From contig OY783194.1 in NCBI GenBank assembly GCA_963678675.1, forward strand, positions 32,280,278-32,344,277: a stretch of DNA of 64,000 bases, in the 5' to 3' direction. The notes under the pieces were generated by a model that did no database searches, had not been told where the DNA came from, and saw only the letters and a list, made by a program, of their open reading frames with translations. Below are positions 33,010 to 48,000 of this stretch, in pieces (positions within the stretch are counted from its first letter, which is position 1; every line of letters starts with the position of its first letter). The stretch comes from Xiphydria camelus (Eukaryota; Arthropoda; Insecta; Hymenoptera; Xiphydriidae). The translations under genes and the position numbers were made by a program.

Positions 33010-36000
33010 CTAAGCTAAGCCTTGCAAAAGACTGCCAATGTACTCCAAAGGATTCGATATATCTTCTAACAGTCCTGAAAGAAATAAGGCATTTCGAGTG
33101 ATGTCTTATAAATACGAAACACGATTCGATCTGATCGCGACACGTTGAAGATATCGGATTCGCAAAAGGCGGATGCGCTTACCAACGACGTCGCAGAATT
33201 CTTCAAACGAGGCGCAGGGCAACAATTCGTCCCTATACGTCACGAGGACTCGCTCCGACGCTTTGAGCATGGCTTCGTCGTTGTGTCTGATATATTCGGC
33301 CAAAATCGATGGCCATTGATCGTCGGACAGTACATTGACTTTCTGAAAAACGTTATCGATACACGATTAGTCGATAGCGCGTACAAACGGGACTTTAATA
33401 TATGGTATTATATCCCGATAGATAGGTACCATCGTCGCTAAGATCATTCGTTCGAATGTCACGTAGCGTCGCTATCGCAACTACATCCTTGCTTGCGCTA
33501 AACGTATACTCTGGCGACTTACCTTGAAGAAATTTACATAGATGCAATCGATGAGACCGAAGAATATCAAGACGCTCTTGTAGACGGCGTAATCCTTGAC
33601 GGTTGTGTCCGACAGCGTTTTGGTAGATGCCGAGGGGGAAACGTAACGTTGTTGTGCAAGGATGATAAGCCTTCGTAGATGGGCCAATCTCAATCTTTGC
33701 CAACGAGCCGGTGTAAGCAAGAGAAGGGACAGCGTGCACTGATACAAAGGACCCTCTCCGTCGTAAGAACTTTCGAGCCACGCAGAACTGGGAGACGACT
33801 CCAAGTAGCTCACAAGAGCCTTGTCCTCTCTCGCCGCCGATCTCGTCCTGGGTGAATAACCGTAATTAGTACACCCAAGCGTTCGTTGAATATCTAAGGA
33901 CTGCGCTGCAATGACGAAACTTACGTGTTGATCACATACAGCGCCATGTGTATGAGGTAAGGTATCATGTGCATATTAGACTGGGGCCCACCGCCGCCGG
34001 TGTCATCGTGAAAGCTCTTTTCTTGCGCGAATCGCAACAGGAGCAACTTTAGATCGTGAATGGTCGATGTGTACGAGATGTCACGATGCCCTGTGCACTC
34101 TTGAAGATAGATGTTATGCCGCGCCAAGCAACTGGCGAAAGCAGATTCCGGTACTTGAGGTCCCCACAGCGGCATCAGCCCGTTGCACTTGGTGTTCGCA
34201 TTTTGTAAAGCGGCGCTCTCCCACTCGTCCCTGGCACGAGCTAATCGTACCGCGGACATGTGACAGTCGACGTGAACCACGTTGAAATGAGTTACCGTCG
34301 TATATCCCATTGTCTTTCTCTGTTTGATTTCGAATTCCTCGACGTTACAACGCTTCGTGAAGGTATAAATACCCAAAACCTGAGAGAAGAAAAGTTTGTT
34401 ATTAATTTTACCAAAGGCCGTCGGAACATGTAACGAGTACCGCGCGTTCGAAACGATCGTACTTCGGTGAATGTGCGGTAAAAGTATTGTACGCGCAAAG
34501 AGCAAACGATGACTACGAAAGACAATACACGTGTATACCTTGTTCGGTTGAAATTTGTATCCCTCCCGACAGATAACGCAAACAAGACCCGTTTCGTCCC
34601 CAAGATCTTCCATTTGTTGCAAGATAGTACCGCTGGCAGTGACTTGACCCTTATCGTTCGTGCGCATACCGAGCGCTCCCAACTGCCTTTCCCGCATCGC
34701 CATGGCCAATCGTTTCTTTTCGCTTCGCGTATGCTGCCGCGCTTCCTCGATGAGCTCGGCGACTCTCTTGTTCGTGCAGAGAGCCTCGAGCAAGTTTTCC
34801 GCCAACGAACCAACATGTTCGTCGGAAGATACTTGCTCCAATCGGTGAATTATGCTGATGGTGACCTGTGATACCGCCAACTGGCAATATTCGACGACGA
34901 ATTAAAAAGGAGAGAACGCGTCTACCCGACTTGACGGTTAAGTCGAGGAAATAAGGACGTTACTACATAATTACAACGTGACATTGCGTTACCTGAGTCG
35001 GTTCGTGATCAGTCGCCAATCCAGTGAGGAAACGTAAGATATACTTCAGAGCAGGTTTTGAGATAAATTCTTTCAATTCGTCGCTATCCGTACGTAGTAA
35101 TGTTGGTTTTACGCACGGTGCGTGTACCTGTATGTTTCAATAGGTAAATTAGCAAGGGTGCGATTAACGCGAAGGATAAAAATTGCTCGTATACTCGTCG
35201 TCGCTACGATTCGCGGTCAACTTACAGTTATATATTCGAAGGCGTCTTTCACGATGCCCATGTCGATAATATGATTCTTTAATGTATTCCCAATTGCGTT
35301 CTTTTCGATGCCTTGCGTGAGAATACAAAAGAGCTCGAGTTTTTGCTCGTCTTCTGGCGTATGCTCGTAATCGAATTTATAAAAATTAAGCACCGGTTTG
35401 AAATGGTCGCAGAGCAAAGCCATTTTTTCTTCATTGCCGTACGTAAGCGCCGCGAGTACTCTCGCGAGGTGTACGAGTACACTGTGACTTTGTCTAACTG
35501 CGGTAGATTCGGTGCAGGACAAAAGTGCTTTGATATGCTCGGGACCGCCAAGAGTTCGTGAAAATGCTTCGAACGATGACAGAGACTGCGATGCCGCGTT
35601 CGACAAAATGGTCTCCATTATCTAAAAAATCGTATTGCCTCGAATGGTAAAAGCTCGTATTGTAAATAAATGGTACAATGATAATGACGATGCGATAGAT
35701 TCGTATTTACCTCGAGTAACTGTTCCGTTACTTTTGCTTGCAAATTGTCGGATTCAGAGGCGAGACAGCGTTGCAGAACATCCAACAATACGGTGACTGC
35801 TCCAACTTCAGGTCTGCTTAATACTTCCTGATTTTTCTTTACTTTCACCGACAAGCGGAATAACTTGAGCAAGACTTGGAGCAATGGTTTAGCTCTGGCG
35901 ACGTCTTCGATCGCCGCCAATCGCGTAAGCATGACCTGTAGTCCTCCGCAGTCGGCGAGCACGTTTGCCATCTTGTACACCTCCTCGTTGTTTACTTCCT

Positions 36001-39000
36001 GCTCGCTACTGGCGTTCAAAGTCTCTACAAATTCTTCGGTCGCGTCACCCAGAAGACCGCGCATTCGATAGACGACGCGCATGGCATCGCACTCGCCACC
36101 CTCCAGAACCCATATCTTTTTGTAAACCTATAGAATACGACGCACAGAAACGCACACGTGAATTTTACATAACACGTTGGGTTTGCACTTGCCACAATAA
36201 TATCCCAGCCTCACAAGACTGGGGATTTCGAAAAATCTTACCTCCTTCACCGGAAGATCTAGGCTGATGATCTTATTGTTCACGAGAAGCTCCATGCCAT
36301 TGTCATCCTCCAACAGAGCAACGAGCTCGCAATCTTGGCATATCTTATTTTTTACATCTCTCATAAGGGGTCCCAAACCCGGTTCCAAACTACTGTACGG
36401 ATTGCCCAACATTCGTCCCTATATGCCATGAAAAAAAGTTACATTTTACTTTACCGTTCCGATATTTTCCTTCAATCCACCTCATTTCCTCTTTCGCTCA
36501 TCATTTGAGTATGCGAACGAGGAATGAGAGATACGAAACCTTCGACAAACCTGCAGAAAATCTTCCTGCTGAGGATCCTTCTCAAGCGTCAGGAAAAATT
36601 CACCTATGTCATTTTCTTCGGGATAAATGATCGAACAAAGTCGTTCAAATATGAAAACCGGCGTACGCACGTCCTCCGTACTATACTTTTGAACGGTTTC
36701 GACGCAAACAGCCATGAACGCTTTCGTCTCTTCTTCCGTACCTGGAGAGCGATTACAACGAAACGCGTTAATGGAATGAAGAAAGTATTCAACGACTTAA
36801 TTCATAAAAGGTGTAAATTCTTCGACGCGTAGAAACGATGAGAAGAAACAAATAATAGCTGCAAGAGTGAGATAGAGGGTTCCAATTACCACTGGTCATC
36901 TCTTCCAATAGTTCCAACAGTTTTTCCTGCGTATCATCAATGAGCCTCGTACGCTGAACAACGAGACGACGTAACGAGAGATAACCATTCAGCACAGCTC
37001 CAACGAGTCGTCCCTTGTATTGTTGTTTGATATTCTCTTGTTCTAAGAAAGTGGCAAGGAGCTCGGTCAACATCTTCAATGAGTAACCTTGAGCCAAATC
37101 GCTGTTCAAAGTAGTTTCCTCGAGTCGATGCAGTTCCTCTATTTCCCTCGTCAATAGATCGGCCAGTAAGGTCATCACTCCTCGTACAGCCAAAAATTGT
37201 TTCCACGGCGGTTGGCGAATCAATCTTTGGTACAACGCCAGGAATTCCGCGCTACTTTCGCCAGCTACCCGCAACTCCTCCAAGTAACACGTAAGGAGAA
37301 CGAGAACCTCTTTCTTACGCTCCGTTCCTTGACAAAGACTCTCGACCATATTGCAGGCAACTTGACGAGCCAGGCGGGAGCTGGGATTGAATAAGACTTC
37401 CTTCAACCACGCTCCGTCGGCCAATTTTAGTGGTTGGACACCTCGCAGTCTCATGCAACGATAGTGCCATCGTTGGCCATATTTCTCCATTAGATATAGC
37501 ACACGAGCCTCGTCCTGTAACACGATCGAGGCGATATTTACTCTACAATGAAACTGGAAATACCGAGAATCGCACAGCATCTCTGCCGTCAGTTTGAAAC
37601 GATGATCGCACCTTTTTCAGCGGCTTACTACCACCTGGCGGCAGCTCGGATTTCTTGACGGGCATTCGTTGAAGCCACTCCGAGTAAGAATGCTTGGGAT
37701 CTCCACTGAGCCACTTCCCGACGTCGATGCTAACACCGTCGGGAGGTTGAATGGTTGCCAATGACTCGATGGTTTTGTCCTGCGAGAGGCAATATGTCGA
37801 TTAGAAAGGAATTGAAATGAGTGTTAACAATGCAAAAACAAGAGAAAACGCGTTCGACGTACTCTTACTTTATTTTTCTTCGACACTGGCTGGTCTGGTT
37901 TGATCAGACCTTGCAATATCTTTAAACAGGGCAGTATGATGCTTTCCATAACAACGGGGCTCTTGGAATCCTTGCAAGCCATAAGGAAGAGCTGCATGAC
38001 GCAGCGCAATTTTTGCTCCCAGCACGCATCGTCTTTTTGAACGAGCGCCGCGAGAAGCGCCATTTCGTGCCGCACTGCCAAAGCCAGATCCGAAGCAGCC
38101 ACGCGCCCCTTCAAAGTCATGGTAACTCGTCCCGTCAGCAGGGAGCACAGCTCCTTGGTGGACTGCACGTTGTCTCTCGTAACCAAGCATAAAAGTTGAC
38201 GCACTTCCTCTTGAACTTGAACAGTTCCCTTGCGCAAATTGTGCTCGACGAGTTCTTGGATGAGTCCCTGCTTGCACAAAACTTCTCTCGCTGCAGTGTT
38301 CGTGGCCAGTGCGCGCAACAGCGTCAGACAGTGTTCGGTTGCGGCGGAAGCACAGCCGTAACAGCGTCCCGCCGGTGGCAAAACGATCGCTTCGTCCTTC
38401 GTCAGAGCTCCTTCGCTCGTAGAAGCGCTGCCATTGATCGAGGAGCGAGATAACGAGCTTTGACCTCGCTGATTCCTGTCGTAAGCTACGAGTTCCCGTC
38501 TGCACGCTAACACGCGTTGAATGATCTTACTGAGCTCCTCGAACGAAGTCTTGCACTCTCCGCAGTACTTTTGCGCGAGCAGTTGAATGGCTCGATTGAC
38601 CTGCGTGCTTCCACCGCCGGTAACTTGAGCCGCGCCGCCGCTACCACCGGCGGCGGTGCCACTACCGACGATACCGCCGCCACCATCCTCCAATCCTCGA
38701 TCGAGCCTGTGCTCTGATATTTTAACGAGCAGCATTTCCAAAGTTGGTTTGTTCGAAATCAAGGTCTTATAAACCCTGTCCGCTTTCTCGAGCAGTGTAT
38801 TGATAGTGGCCACAGTCTTTTTACGGTCATCGTCGCTCTCAATGGGATCCACAGCGCAACAAGGCCGCCCGGTTAAAGTGTAATCGAACTTGGCGTACTT
38901 GCAAAAGCCGCAAGCGTGACAGAGGAAAGGGTCTTTCTCGTCGTAGTTAATGGCCCGACACTTGTGACACTGAAAGACGTTCTCACCGCAGTTGGCACAG

Positions 39001-42000
39001 ACCCCGGGATTGGTGGGTACGCTGGCGGAACATCGCGGACACTGAAGAGTTTCGGAGGACGCCTGAATGTTTTCATAGAAATCGGCGTACTCGATCATGA
39101 TGTTGCAAGCGACGATCGGTAACGGAAATTCCATTTTAACCTCCGTCTGTCCCTGGGCTAACGTAATTTTCTTAGCCTTGTGCCACATGGCCGGCTTGTT
39201 CTTCAATTCGACGACCGCCTGTACGGATCTGTTGTTGTAGAAAACATTGATCGTGCGGACCATCTTCGTTCTCTTCAGATCGCCAATTCTGAGATTGATA
39301 CGACCGATCGTGTGACTGCCGACCAGTTTGACGATTTGCGTTGTAGTCGTAAATTTCGAGTCCACCTTGATAGACGTCAGTTTGATCGTCGCCATTGATA
39401 CCTCCGGATTGTTGCAGACGAGGCACGGCTCGCTCTCGAGATAATAACCATCCAATTCGACGAATTGCGCTAGATTGGCGTAGAGATTGGCGTTCGGGTG
39501 TCTCGCGAGTAGCTGATTTTGCGCGTGGAGCACAGCGACTGCTTGCTCCATATACGAGTGCATCTTCTTCCCGGTGTGCGGTGTCTTCAAGGAGAAGTAA
39601 CCCAGCAAATCGACAAACTGTGCAGCTTTTCGACCGTATGCCGGAAGTAAAGGCCAGAGTCGCCATAGGAGATCCAGCAAAACTTCTTGATCAGTGGGAC
39701 TAGAATTTCTGAAAGTGAGGCAATATCGCGCGCTGTTACGTACTCGCCAAACAATTGATTCTCGCGAGTTAATAGCGTTGGTGCGCAAATATAGCTTACT
39801 TGTAAATCGCTAATATCAGAGAATGCGCTTGCCAGCGTACATTCGTGTTATTTGTTTCCAGCAAGAAAGTCTGCACAAATTTGGTGATCTGAGATGGAGA
39901 GACTTGCTTCTGAATTTGTTCCACCAGAGTAACACACTGAGCTTCTTCGAACTTTGTCTCAGTGTCAGAGTCTTCGGATTTTTCACGATCGCGTCGCTCT
40001 TTCGCGCTTGCAGCGGCTTTAGATGATTCCTGTCGAACGAAAGGAGTCAATGACACGCGTGTACATCGCGTCGAGAAAGGCTTTGGGGAATAAGCAATGA
40101 AGAATCGCAACGCGCGCAAGCGTATCGCCGATACCTTGGCATCCTTTGGTTTCGTAGTCGAACATATCGCGCACTGTAACAGCAGCAGTACGGTAGGGCT
40201 CACTCCTTCGTCAAGAAGTGTGGAAATCGCGAAGAGGTAGGATAATACAGTGTTCTGTTTCAGGCAGAAACGCTGCCAATTTCCGGTGCGTCCAGTGGCC
40301 ACTTCCACGCAGCATTTAAGATGTTCAATTAGTTCGACCAGCGAGTCGTACGGGAGACTGATGGTATGTGGACGAGCTTGCGATAGCGGATCGTATCCTC
40401 CCGCGTTGCAGCACTGTTGAACGGACTGTGGTGCAAAGAAAAGAAATAATGAAGCACCAGAGAAAAACGCATAACGAATACACGGGATCGGGGACATCAA
40501 TCCGTATTCACACATTGGATAAAATAACTCCGACCGTTTAAAAACTTGCCTGTATATGGGAAACCAGTGCATGCAGATCCCGCAGCTGTCTGTATTTGTC
40601 CTTGTTACCGCATATAAACAGTAAGAGCTTGCGAACCTGTCGCCGGACGAACGGCGTCTGGTACGACATCATGTATTCGCACAGGTAAAAGTACCAAGCC
40701 TGCTTGATAAAAAAAAATAGACGCAATTTAAGAGTCAGCTTCAAACGTTTATCGAGAGATCTGAGCGATCCAGTAGTTGGCGGATTTCATTGATTACGCT
40801 TGGAGGTACATTTTGATACCTGTTCGAATGCCGGGTGCACGGTGTTGTTCTCGGCGTACTTGTGAACCTGATAGGGTAATCGCAGCGCCATTTCCGTCAG
40901 TAGCTGAGGATAGGGTTCGAATACGTCACTCGCGTGCCCCTTGACGTACAGTCGCAGGAAAAATGGAGACATATCTGGTGGCGAGGAGGAGAGGTGTTCT
41001 TTGAGAAGTTGACCGCCAATAACGGTTCCTGTATCCTCCGTCGAGGTCCTGCACAAAGTACCATTCGTGTGAGAATCCAACTAGAGAGTCCCCATTAATC
41101 CGGGGTGCTATTTGTAAACGAAGACAGATTTTCTCATCACATATACGTACGATTTCCAGTATTCGAGCAGCGATTTCAGCTGAGTCAAACAATAATCAAT
41201 GACGCCAGCTTTACTAAGAATAGCAGCCGTAGTTTGGGATACGTAATTGGTGCATTCGGTTTGCGATTTGGTATTGTATTTCGACCGTGACATCAGCACA
41301 CCTATGGAAACGGAAAGAGCATTGATGCGGCGGGTACGAATATGCCTTAACAGCATTCGACGTGACAACTCTCCCCGATTATCGGCCAATAATTGGCAAA
41401 ATTGAAATGTACGCATGCGGAGGTCACCACGCGGTGTACAGTAGATCAACCCCAAGAATGTAAATGAGAGATGAGAAACTGCAACGATTACTAACTAAGC
41501 AGGCGCATGATGACGAGGTGAACTTCTCTCTTGTTGCTGCGTTGACAAATATCAGTTATATCCGGTTTATCCATTTCCAGCTCTTTCACGAGAATATTCA
41601 ACAAGCGTTCGATGCACGCTCTGTCCTTCTCCTCTTGGCCGTCGAGGTCCGACGTCAGCATTAATATTACCTGGGGATTGACAGATTATCGTCCGACGTG
41701 TACGCCATTTCCATTATCATACGATCGAATGGATCTTCTACGGCCAGATCTAATCGCTTACCTGCATCGATGGGATAGCAAGCACGCCGGAAACATTGAC
41801 GAGATTGGGTATGAATTGAGCGAGCTTGTCGAGCAGCAAAAGTCGCACGGCATGAAGCTTGCTAGTGTTTTCGACGGTACTATCGCATTCCTGTTCCGTG
41901 CCGTGATCTTGATCGATAGCTTCTTCCTGCTCCGCGGCCTAAGATGTAAAAACAGCAAGTCGCATTTCGAGTTGATGCTGTAGCTAACATTAAACTCTTG

Positions 42001-45000
42001 TTTCTCTCCCCACCCTCTTTTTACTTCCCACCAAAATTTTAATATTTCTCCCCTATATGCTCGCTGAATTCGCGATGTACAAAGGATACCAAAAACACGA
42101 AAGCGAGTGTAACTGACTGAAACTCACGGTAAAGGTTGTGGGAGCACCGAGCGAACTAGTTTCGGAGCGCGATGGTTGACCAATTCCAATCGACGGCATA
42201 TTATCAGGAACGTTATCCCCATAAGCCGAGCTTCTTCCGGACATGTTATGCTCGCCGGTTATGCTGTCGACGGCACTGCCTCCACTTTCGCTCCCACAAC
42301 TTTCGCTACCCTTGCTACCTCCGCTGCCACCCTGATCAAGACCAAACACAATCCGACTATTACAAAATAGATACTGGCGAATCGTTAAAGTACATCCGTA
42401 TACGCAAATGAGGTACGTATCATTAGAGGAGTAGGGAAGACGACAGGGAGAGAAAAAACGAAGAAACTCACTTGTTCTGCGGGAGAGGTTCTCAAAGTAC
42501 TGCCGTCAGTTGCAGCAGTGGATCCTTCGTCATCGGAACCACCAGCAGAAGCAGTAGTATCGGAATAGTGACCGCCAGTCTCTTGTCCCTGATGATAAAG
42601 GATCGAGGTGAAACATTTAGAGGGGTGGAGCGGAAAAGGAATATCTTTGCAGTATATAAGCAGTCATTTCTTACCGGGCCCCCGCCGCTGCCTCTACCAC
42701 CGCTACCACCTTGCACCTGAGCCAATCCTTGAGCAGCCAAAGCTTGGAGACTTTGCAGCGCAGGGCCGCTTAGATTCTGCAATCCTTGCAAATTAGCCAA
42801 TCCTTGCTGGAAACCTTGCTGAAGGGCTTGCAGATCTGCACCGCCACTGCCACCACCCTCGTGATCTTGTAAACTAAGGGCAATAGCCAGTTCCACCATT
42901 GTCTCGTCATCGGCGTCCGGAGGTATATCTAATAATGGAGGGAAACCTCCGGGACCGAGAAGTGCTTCGAGAGGATTGACCGCTTGCGAGCTTGCCGCTA
43001 CCGCTGCTGCTACACCTCCGCTTTGATTATTGTCAGAACCAAGGAGAACCATGGGATCCACCGATTCGACGTCGTATCGTTGCTCGGCTTCTCCAGACTC
43101 TCGAGACGGATGCGACGATCCAGAGGCTGGCTTCTCATCGACCTCCGTGCTAACACCTGCAGCAATAATTAATTTTCGCTGATCACCGTACGATCTTCCC
43201 ATCCGACATAAATGTTTAGAGATATATCATCGTCGCCAACCTGGAGTGCTGTAATGAGGTGGAGTGGGTATGTAGACTCTTCGTCTCTTGTAACTGGGTC
43301 GAAGTACCCTGATTATAGCCTGTTTAGCGCTGAAGCTCACCGAGATATCGGAGCACAACAACAATTGCAGATATAATTTTGCCGCGAGGGGAGTGTTTCC
43401 TTCGACGTCGCAAGTCGTAAATGCGTGGATTATTTCAACCATCGCGTGGATTATCGCTTCGGTGTGCGTCAGCCCCGGTACGACGACGGGTGCTAACGCC
43501 GTATTCTTCGGATAGGCCATATGGAGGGACCATAAGACGTCCATCAATTGAACTACCAAATGCTGATTCGTATCAACAGTCGTGCGACATTTGGAACCCA
43601 TGCGATCTCGCTCCAAAACGCACACTGGAAAGGATGAGCCTATTTATTATAGGTAAATGACATCTCGTAATGCAGAAGCTGTTACAGAGGTACGACATAC
43701 AAAGGTAGGAAAAGGAGGGAGCTACTGTTGTACTTACAGCTCGACTCGTTGATCGGTTTCTTCGTGTGTTGCTCGGCAAACTTGGCGAGATTCTGGGGAC
43801 GAGCAACGGCTATACTCCTGACTATGAGTACGAGTCGATAAAAGTTCTCGGCGTCCACGTCGCGAGGATCGCTGATCTCCCGCATAGACTCCAATGATGC
43901 GAGGACATGAGAAAGCAGTGCTTGATCCTGAAACGATATACGAGCTTTGCATTGTAGTGCCTATCTTACACGGACCGAGAAATGTAGCAACGCACGCATG
44001 TACCTTATACGCGTGATACGCTGCTTTGGTGCTATGTAGAGCGGCGAGAAGCGCCATCGTGTGCACCTGCACCGACGGTGGTGTGGGCAGCGACAAGAGA
44101 GCTGATGCGACATCGACGGCAGTCGCTTTCAGCGCCAGTTTACCTTCATCGTTCGGGAACAGAGTGAAGGACGATTCCAGCACCTCGAGGATACTGGAGA
44201 CCATTCTGAAATCGATGCGAGTAGTAGCGCGCGCGGTGCGGTGTCGTGGCTAAAACTACGATGGCGAATTTTTGGGTAGAGAACGCGTGGGAAGATCCGC
44301 TCCACTACTTTTACATCGCATAACTGCGCATACGTCTCGTTGCTTCTTACCTTTCGATATTCGCGGAATCGTCCTTCGGTGGTCTGATGCGTTACAATGA
44401 TATACAGAAAAATTAAATTACGGCAGAGAGAAACGCGCGCATTAGGATACGAGTGCGATTGAGCGCTGTTCTCTGCAGCCAGCGAACGCTCGTGCGGGTG
44501 CGAATTCAAAGAAAGTAGTGTATACCAATGAGGGAGAATCACGCCATCGAATTTTTACGGAGCAAATTAGAGGTGAGTTCTGCGAATAAGCTGCTCCGGT
44601 CTCGGAACGACTTCGCATCGGAGTGAATGAGGTCGTAAATGGCACGAGGATGATATAACGCGTAATGTATTGATGTAAATTCCGAGATACTGAACACTTA
44701 CTTGTCAAGCGAGGTGAGGGGAGCAGGTGACACGATTGTACTTTCAGTTTCATTGTTTGCTGATATTCCAGCCGCGGCCGGTGCCGGTGTAGACTGCCCT
44801 GCTGGCGTCTCCTCGGATTCCTCCGGCCAACCAAACGCGTCTTTCGATTTGCCGTATCTAGCAAAAAAGGGCACAAAAATCACATAATCAAGTACGCATG
44901 TATACAGTCAAGAAGACAGAGGGAAAGAGTTTGATACAATATTTTAAACCACCTCTTCCTACCGACAAAGGCGAGAGATCAGAGGATGCTGTTAATATGA

Positions 45001-48000
45001 CGAGTTTTCTGACAATGCCAGATTTAAATACAACTAATTACAGTTAGCTCAGTTTAGGTTGAAAGACACCATTGAGAAATGTACATTGGAACGCACGTCA
45101 GTGGCTTCGGTAATGTATCTGGCTTAGCTCGATTAAAATACTTTGTAGAAACGAACATTTTAATGGAGTCCACCATGATGACACCTTCCTTGTCCTGAGA
45201 TGGTCCGAATGTGATGGTCAATTTTTTGTCGGCTTGAAGACTCTCCTCCCTGGTTAAAGGAATGTCGAACCACCGACTGCGAGTCAATGTCGTCCGTATG
45301 CTTCGGCCAAATATCTGCAAAGGAACGCGTATAAGTCAACTTCGGTTTTACTAATTGGTTCGTCTCACGAGAGGTTATTGCATTTTCCGCGAATCTATCA
45401 GCGAAAAAATGTGCCCTTTAGTGCGTACCTCGATATACAAGGGTGCCCTCTCCACGTCCTGATTTCCGAGTAACACCCTGATACCGGTAATGACCAGCGT
45501 CGCGTCACCATTGGTCACCTCGACGTTGAATCCCATTGGTTTCGTCGAGACGACATACATGCCCGTCGTGTTGAGTCTCTGTTTGATCTGCGCGACATTG
45601 TATATCTGCAGAAGATCGTTACCGCCGAATTCGACGTCGTTCATTGCCTGGCAGTGTTCGAAGAAATCAATCGGAAAGGAGACGGAACCGGACGGTTTCA
45701 TAATTTTCACCGCCTTCTTCTTCTTCGTCGGCTTCAGCGTCGAGATCGTCCCGATTGGTTGGACCATCGGCGACATCCAAAATCCTGTTTGTTCCATGGC
45801 GGCCATGTAGATTCTTAAACTGCCGTCTTCACAGAGCAGTATCAAAGTCGTCCGTAGCTCCGAGTTCGAACTAGGATGCCTGATGGCAACCATGTCCATG
45901 ATCTTGGCCTTCGCCGGTACGACCTTGATCTCCTGTATCATCACAGTGTCCGGCTTGATCATCAAGATTACCGGGTTATTGCTCGTTTGCAGGACCGAGC
46001 ACACGATTCCCGGATGATTGGCGATTTCGCTCCACTGGCATAACGGCTGGGGCTGATTGTTGTTCGATTTATTTCCGTTGGACTTGTTCGCCAAGTTGAT
46101 CATAAAGACGACAGTGATATTGGTATCCATATACTTGGGGGAATCTAGGAAGCTCGTGCCAGACTCCGTGTAGGACTCATATTTCCAGTAGAGGGGAGCA
46201 ACGAAGCTCTTGCCGCACGCGTAGCTGAAAAACAGCAATTGCAAGGCGTGGGAATAATAGATGGAGACGCCACCACCGCCAACTTGTCCGTTGATGTCCT
46301 TGATTTCGGGATGATAGACTTCGAGCGTACTGGTGACGTAAAAGGGGCCGTGCCTCGCCGAACTTTCCTCGTCCATGTGCTGACTATAAATATACCCAGC
46401 GGAGGACATGAGCAACATGTGGAACAAATCCCCGCCGGCGTGTATAAACGTGCAGTCTCTGATCTTTCCCGTTGGCACGAGAAAGTAGTATTGCGGACTC
46501 AGCGCATCTTTGCCGAGATCATAAATTTTCACGAAATCCGCCGTGACGAGGGCCAGTTGGGTTTGCATTCCTGGCAACCACATAGCCTTGATGATGAAAT
46601 TTCCAGTTTCGAGTTGTGGATGAAGAACCAAGTGATCCGACACGGTTCCGGAACTGTTGAACGTGAGAACGTGGCAGTCTTTGAGGCCGCAGACGGCCAA
46701 GAAGTCTTCGTTCAGCTGATTGCTGGTCACCGAGAGAACGGTGAACGGAATAGGGGCTGACGCGAGTCGCGTTAGCGTCAACTTGCGCTTCGAGGAATCG
46801 GCTTGTTTCAGCAGAGCACTCAGTTGCAATACGGTTATCTTTCCTTTCTCATAGGAGACGGCTACAGCAACGCACCGAGAAATACGAGAAAAATTGTTAT
46901 TATATGATAACAGACCTGACTCGTTTTTTTTTTTTTTTTTGATACGAGTCGTACCTGTCAACTTAAAGAGAAGTAATAAGAGTACATCGACGATTGTTTG
47001 CAAAACGTGAAAACACTACTCGAGTACCGATACAAGAGACGACTTATTGTGTGAGGGGGAGGAATGGAGAAAATAACGCCAAGCTCACCGAGGTGCTGTC
47101 GTTTGCCATGAGGGGACGAGAGGCAACACATCGCCACGCGACGAATCATGTGCGCGGAGAGCAACTGCCGGATCGTCTGTCCTTGATCCCCCGAGTAATT
47201 CATCCTGACATTCTCGAACGCCCCTTCCTGAGATCCCAGAGTTGGTAGCTATACGACGCAACAAGAACACGGAACGAATTAGACCGAATCGTGTCGCGTT
47301 CGATCGACTCGTACGAACGATTCCAGCTCCGGTTACAATGTGCACAATGATATACAAATCGACGCACCATGAGCTGATCGGTGTATTCAAACTTTTTGTC
47401 AAGAGAATGCAACTGGCGCAGAGCTTGCTGTGCTCGCGCGTGACAACCGACGGGTGAATTTCTTCTACAAGAGTCATCGATGGCGGGCACCAGCGTGCGC
47501 GTCAACTCTACCAACGAAGGCACAAGTCCACTGGACCATAGTTGCGAGAGAACCCAGTCCTTGGAACCTTCTGTTGTGAAATAGGAATAAACGATTATTC
47601 TTATCTCTCTTACGGTCGGCATTATCTTTTCTTTTTTCTCCCGCACAGCGACAGCCAGCCAGCACTGTTCCGACTGCCGTTTTGCAAAAGTATCGTTCGA
47701 AAAGCATAATTCGAAAAACTAATTCTATCCGATTACCAAGCTGCTTCGCGAGGGCTGCGTGCTTTTGCCTGTCCCGCGTATTTCTCTCGTGCCTGTCGTG
47801 AAAATGAACAGGACTGGAAGCTCTTCTTTTCGAACCGCTCGTCGAAACCGCGTTGTTAGCGTCCGCAGAAGTCCCAGGGACGCTATTGTACGCTGCCGTT
47901 GTTGAAATTGTTCCCGTTGTTGTTGCCGCTTGCCCGTTACTGCTCGGACCGCCTGCTCCTACTTGTAGCTCCGAACTTTGCGGGCTTCGTTTATCGAGAG